Shown here: positions 62,424 through 64,000 of the stretch, piece after piece
Numbering within the stretch: the first letter of the stretch is position 1
How the letters are laid out: each line of letters begins with the position of its first letter
Assembly: GCF_003860135.1 (NCBI RefSeq)
Contig: NZ_RQYN01000002.1
Coordinates: forward strand, 1 to 64,000
DNA length: 64,000 bases
Direction of reading: 5' to 3'
Origin: Tannerella forsythia
GTDB lineage: Bacteria > Bacteroidota > Bacteroidia > Bacteroidales > Tannerellaceae
Position numbers and translations under genes: made by a program
Notes under the pieces: model-generated
What the model was told of the DNA's origin: nothing
What the model saw: only the letters and a program-made list of their open reading frames with translations
The model's database searches: none

Positions 62424-63341
62424 ATGAACAAAAAAGAAAGCATTTATCATATCCCGGCTTTGTTCGATGAAAGTCTGGACGGCTTAGCCGTTCGGCCTTC
62501 GGGTGTTTATGTCGATGTCACTTTCGGAGGCGGCGGGCACAGTCGTGGTATTCTGAGCCGTCTGGGTGAGGAAGGAAGACTTTACGGGTTTGATCAGGAT
62601 GCCGATGCGGAAGCGAATATTCCGGACGACCGTCGTTTTGTTTTTGTTCGCAGTAATTTCCGTTATTTGTCCAACTTCCTTCGTTATCACGGCGTATCAC
62701 AGATCGATGGACTTTTGGCTGACCTCGGCGTATCGTCCCATCACTTCGACAACGAGGCGCGGGGGTTTTCTTTTCGCTTCGATCAGGCTTTGGACATGCG
62801 GATGAACAATCGTGCGGGACAAACGGCTTTTGATGTTCTCAATACGTATCCGGAAGAAAAACTAAGCGATCTGCTGTATCATTACGGGGAGTTGAAGGAG
62901 GCGCGAAAAATAGCCTCACTTTTGGTTCGATCACGTAGCGAGCAACCGATCGTGTCAAGCCAGACATTGCTCGAGCGGTTACAGCCATTCGTTCGTAAAG
63001 AAAAAGAGAAAAAGTTTTTGGCACAGGTCTTTCAAGCCCTACGTATCGAGGTGAACGATGAAATGAATGCTTTGCGGGAGATGTTGCAGCAGGCCTTGAA
63101 AGTTCTGAAGCCGGGCGGGCGACTGGTTGTTATCACGTACCATTCGCTCGAAGATCGGCTGGTGAAGCATTTTATGCGGAGTGGCAATTTCGAGGGGGAG
63201 AACAAACAGGATTTTTTCGGCAACCGGCTAAGTCCTTTCCGTTTGATAAATAATAAAGTGATCACACCTTCGGAGGCGGAAATCGACAGGAATCCTCGTG
63301 CTCGGAGCGCGAAATTACGGATCGCAGAAAAAATAACATGA
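62424..63341 (+). CDS. rsmH: 16S rRNA (cytosine-1402-N4)-methyltransferase
   Basis: Methylates N4 of C1402 in 16S rRNA with S-adenosylmethionine (formerly mraW). The 305-residue protein begins YHIPALFDESLDGL and has the SAM-binding VYVDVTFGGGGHSRGIL, then LADLGVSSHHFDNEARGFSF and LDMRMN. The typical FQALRIEVNDEMNALREML and GGRLVVITYHSLEDRLVKHFM blocks follow. The ATG at 62424 is supported by alignment with the family start; an upstream in-frame start at 62397 has no family support. The ftsL-like gene starts one base after the stop, as expected for the dcw cluster. mraZ is missing from its normal place in front. Confidence 0.96.
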   Translation: MNKKESIYHIPALFDESLDGLAVRPSGVYVDVTFGGGGHSRGILSRLGEEGRLYGFDQDADAEANIPDDRRFVFVRSNFRYLSNFLRYHGVSQIDGLLADLGVSSHHFDNEARGFSFRFDQALDMRMNNRAGQTAFDVLNTYPEEKLSDLLYHYGELKEARKIASLLVRSRSEQPIVSSQTLLERLQPFVRKEKEKKFLAQVFQALRIEVNDEMNALREMLQQALKVLKPGGRLVVITYHSLEDRLVKHFMRSGNFEGENKQDFFGNRLSPFRLINNKVITPSEAEIDRNPRARSAKLRIAEKIT

Positions 63342-63342
63342 C

Positions 63343-63690
63343 ATGAGTGAAACAAACAAAATAAATCCGAAAAAAAAACGGCAGTTATCTCCGCTCTATA
63401 TTCTGGGAGGAGGTATTCTGAAAGAAGATTTCATTGTCAGGCATACGAAACTGATCGTACTAATCGTCGGTTTGATGTTTGTATTTATCAGCAATCGCTA
63501 TACGTGTTTGCTGAAACTGCGCGAAATCGATAAGTTGCAGCAGGAGCTGAAAGATGTGAAATACGAATCGTTGGCTATTTCGGGACAGTTGACAGGAAAC
63601 AATCGTCTGTCGCAGATTGAATTGTTGGTAAAAGAAAGGGGGCTGGATCTGGAAAGTCCTCAGACACCTCCTTACATCATACAGAAATAA
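63343..63690 (+). CDS. ftsL: FtsL-like cell-division protein
   Basis: A 115-residue bitopic membrane protein between rsmH and ftsI, where ftsL lies in most bacteria. A charged N-terminus (about 1-35) precedes one transmembrane helix (about 37-55, LIVLIVGLMFVFISNRY) and a short leucine-rich coiled coil (KLREIDKLQQELKDVKY). FtsL works with FtsB and FtsQ to activate septal peptidoglycan synthesis. Sequence similarity in FtsL is always weak, so position and topology carry most of the assignment. Ten bases separate it from ftsI. Confidence 0.8.
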   Translation: MSETNKINPKKKRQLSPLYILGGGILKEDFIVRHTKLIVLIVGLMFVFISNRYTCLLKLREIDKLQQELKDVKYESLAISGQLTGNNRLSQIELLVKERGLDLESPQTPPYIIQK

Positions 63691-63700
63691 AAGTTATAGT

Positions 63701-64000
63701 ATGGCGAGGTCTGAAAAAGAAGAAATGGAAGAAAAAGAGTCGGGCGACGGACATGTTCTGACACGTTACCTGATTGTCGTATTGCTGCTTTTGCCGGTAG
63801 TAATCGGGATTCTTTTCTTTACTTTCAAAGTCGCTTTTGTCGAAAAAGACAAATGGAACAAAGTGGCCGAGAGCCAGAAAAAACCTAACCGGTTAGTGAA
63901 CCCTAACCGTGGAAATATCTATTCGGCCGACGGCAAGTTGTTAGCAACCAGTGTACCCCGGTACTATCTATACATGGACTTTCAGGCCAGCGGATTTCAG
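63701..64000 (+). CDS. ftsI: septal penicillin-binding protein, 5' part (cut by window edge)
   Basis: The first 100 codons of a penicillin-binding protein are in the window; the gene continues beyond 64000. A short charged cytoplasmic tail is followed by a membrane helix (about 22-45, TRYLIVVLLLLPVVIGILFF) and, after a linker, NPNRGNIYSADGKLLATSVPRYYLYMD, the typical start of the PBP2/FtsI N-terminal domain (RGNIYxxDGxxLA). The transpeptidase active-site motifs lie outside. It should cross-link septal peptidoglycan. Start at ATG 63701, 10 bases after the ftsL-like gene. Confidence 0.9.
   Translation, partial: MARSEKEEMEEKESGDGHVLTRYLIVVLLLLPVVIGILFFTFKVAFVEKDKWNKVAESQKKPNRLVNPNRGNIYSADGKLLATSVPRYYLYMDFQASGFQ

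Overview
The window is a piece of chromosome from a Bacteroidales bacterium, probably a relative of Porphyromonas, Tannerella or Parabacteroides. Several SusC/SusD outer-membrane import pairs, a FecI/FecR regulator pair, the short 286-residue primary sigma factor typical of the phylum, glycine-lipid acyltransferases and many promoters of the form TAnnTTTG (some with TTTG about 20 bases upstream) support this. The genus is an inference from gene content; no rRNA or other species marker is present.

Layout. 1-6450: a hairpin-forming tandem repeat, pdxB (vitamin B6 synthesis), a DUF6364/PIN toxin-antitoxin pair, a MATE exporter, gnd and an M48 lipoprotein protease, ending in a repeat-rich gap. 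6455-6528: tRNA-Pro(CGG). 6850-21750: an ECF sigma factor and FecR-type anti-sigma factor followed by two consecutive SusC-SusD-thioredoxin modules, apparently a tandem duplication; both SusC proteins carry the STN signalling domain that talks to FecR. 21783-25503 (minus): a beta-barrel protein, a DUF4249 lipoprotein and a TonB-dependent receptor. 25504-26511: gene-free, with two unrelated tandem repeats. 26512-34904 (minus): SusC, SusD, a zinc metallopeptidase lipoprotein, a DUF4302 lipoprotein and a BACON-domain lipoprotein.

35541-45839: housekeeping and envelope genes: pdxH, a secreted low-complexity protein, a FadL/OmpP1-like porin, an ECF sigma factor with a 61-residue follower, rpe, a short ComEC, rpoD (minus) and degQ/htrA (minus). 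46106-51806 (minus): two DUF3857 transglutaminase-fold proteins (one without the catalytic cysteine), a Tat-type sugar-phosphate isomerase-like lipoprotein and a coiled-coil membrane protein. 51914-59979 (plus): guaA, a YitT-family protein, a phosphoglycolate phosphatase-like HAD protein, an acetyl-CoA hydrolase/CoA-transferase, transketolase and rpiB. 60256-62062 (minus): glycine-lipid acyltransferases. 62424-64000: start of the division/cell-wall cluster (rsmH, ftsL-like, 5' part of ftsI), without mraZ in front.

Four pentose-phosphate genes (gnd, rpe, tkt, rpiB) lie in three separate places rather than in one operon. The most unusual non-coding content is a set of six unrelated short tandem repeats (periods 7, 21, 21, 23, 41 and 41 bp) in gaps, three of them starting at or next to a gene end, and a dispersed family of palindromes with ends like GGTGTGTCA/TGACACACC, two copies of which bound a 119-bp element. 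A degQ terminator hairpin that holds the rpoD promoter in its loop is also notable.
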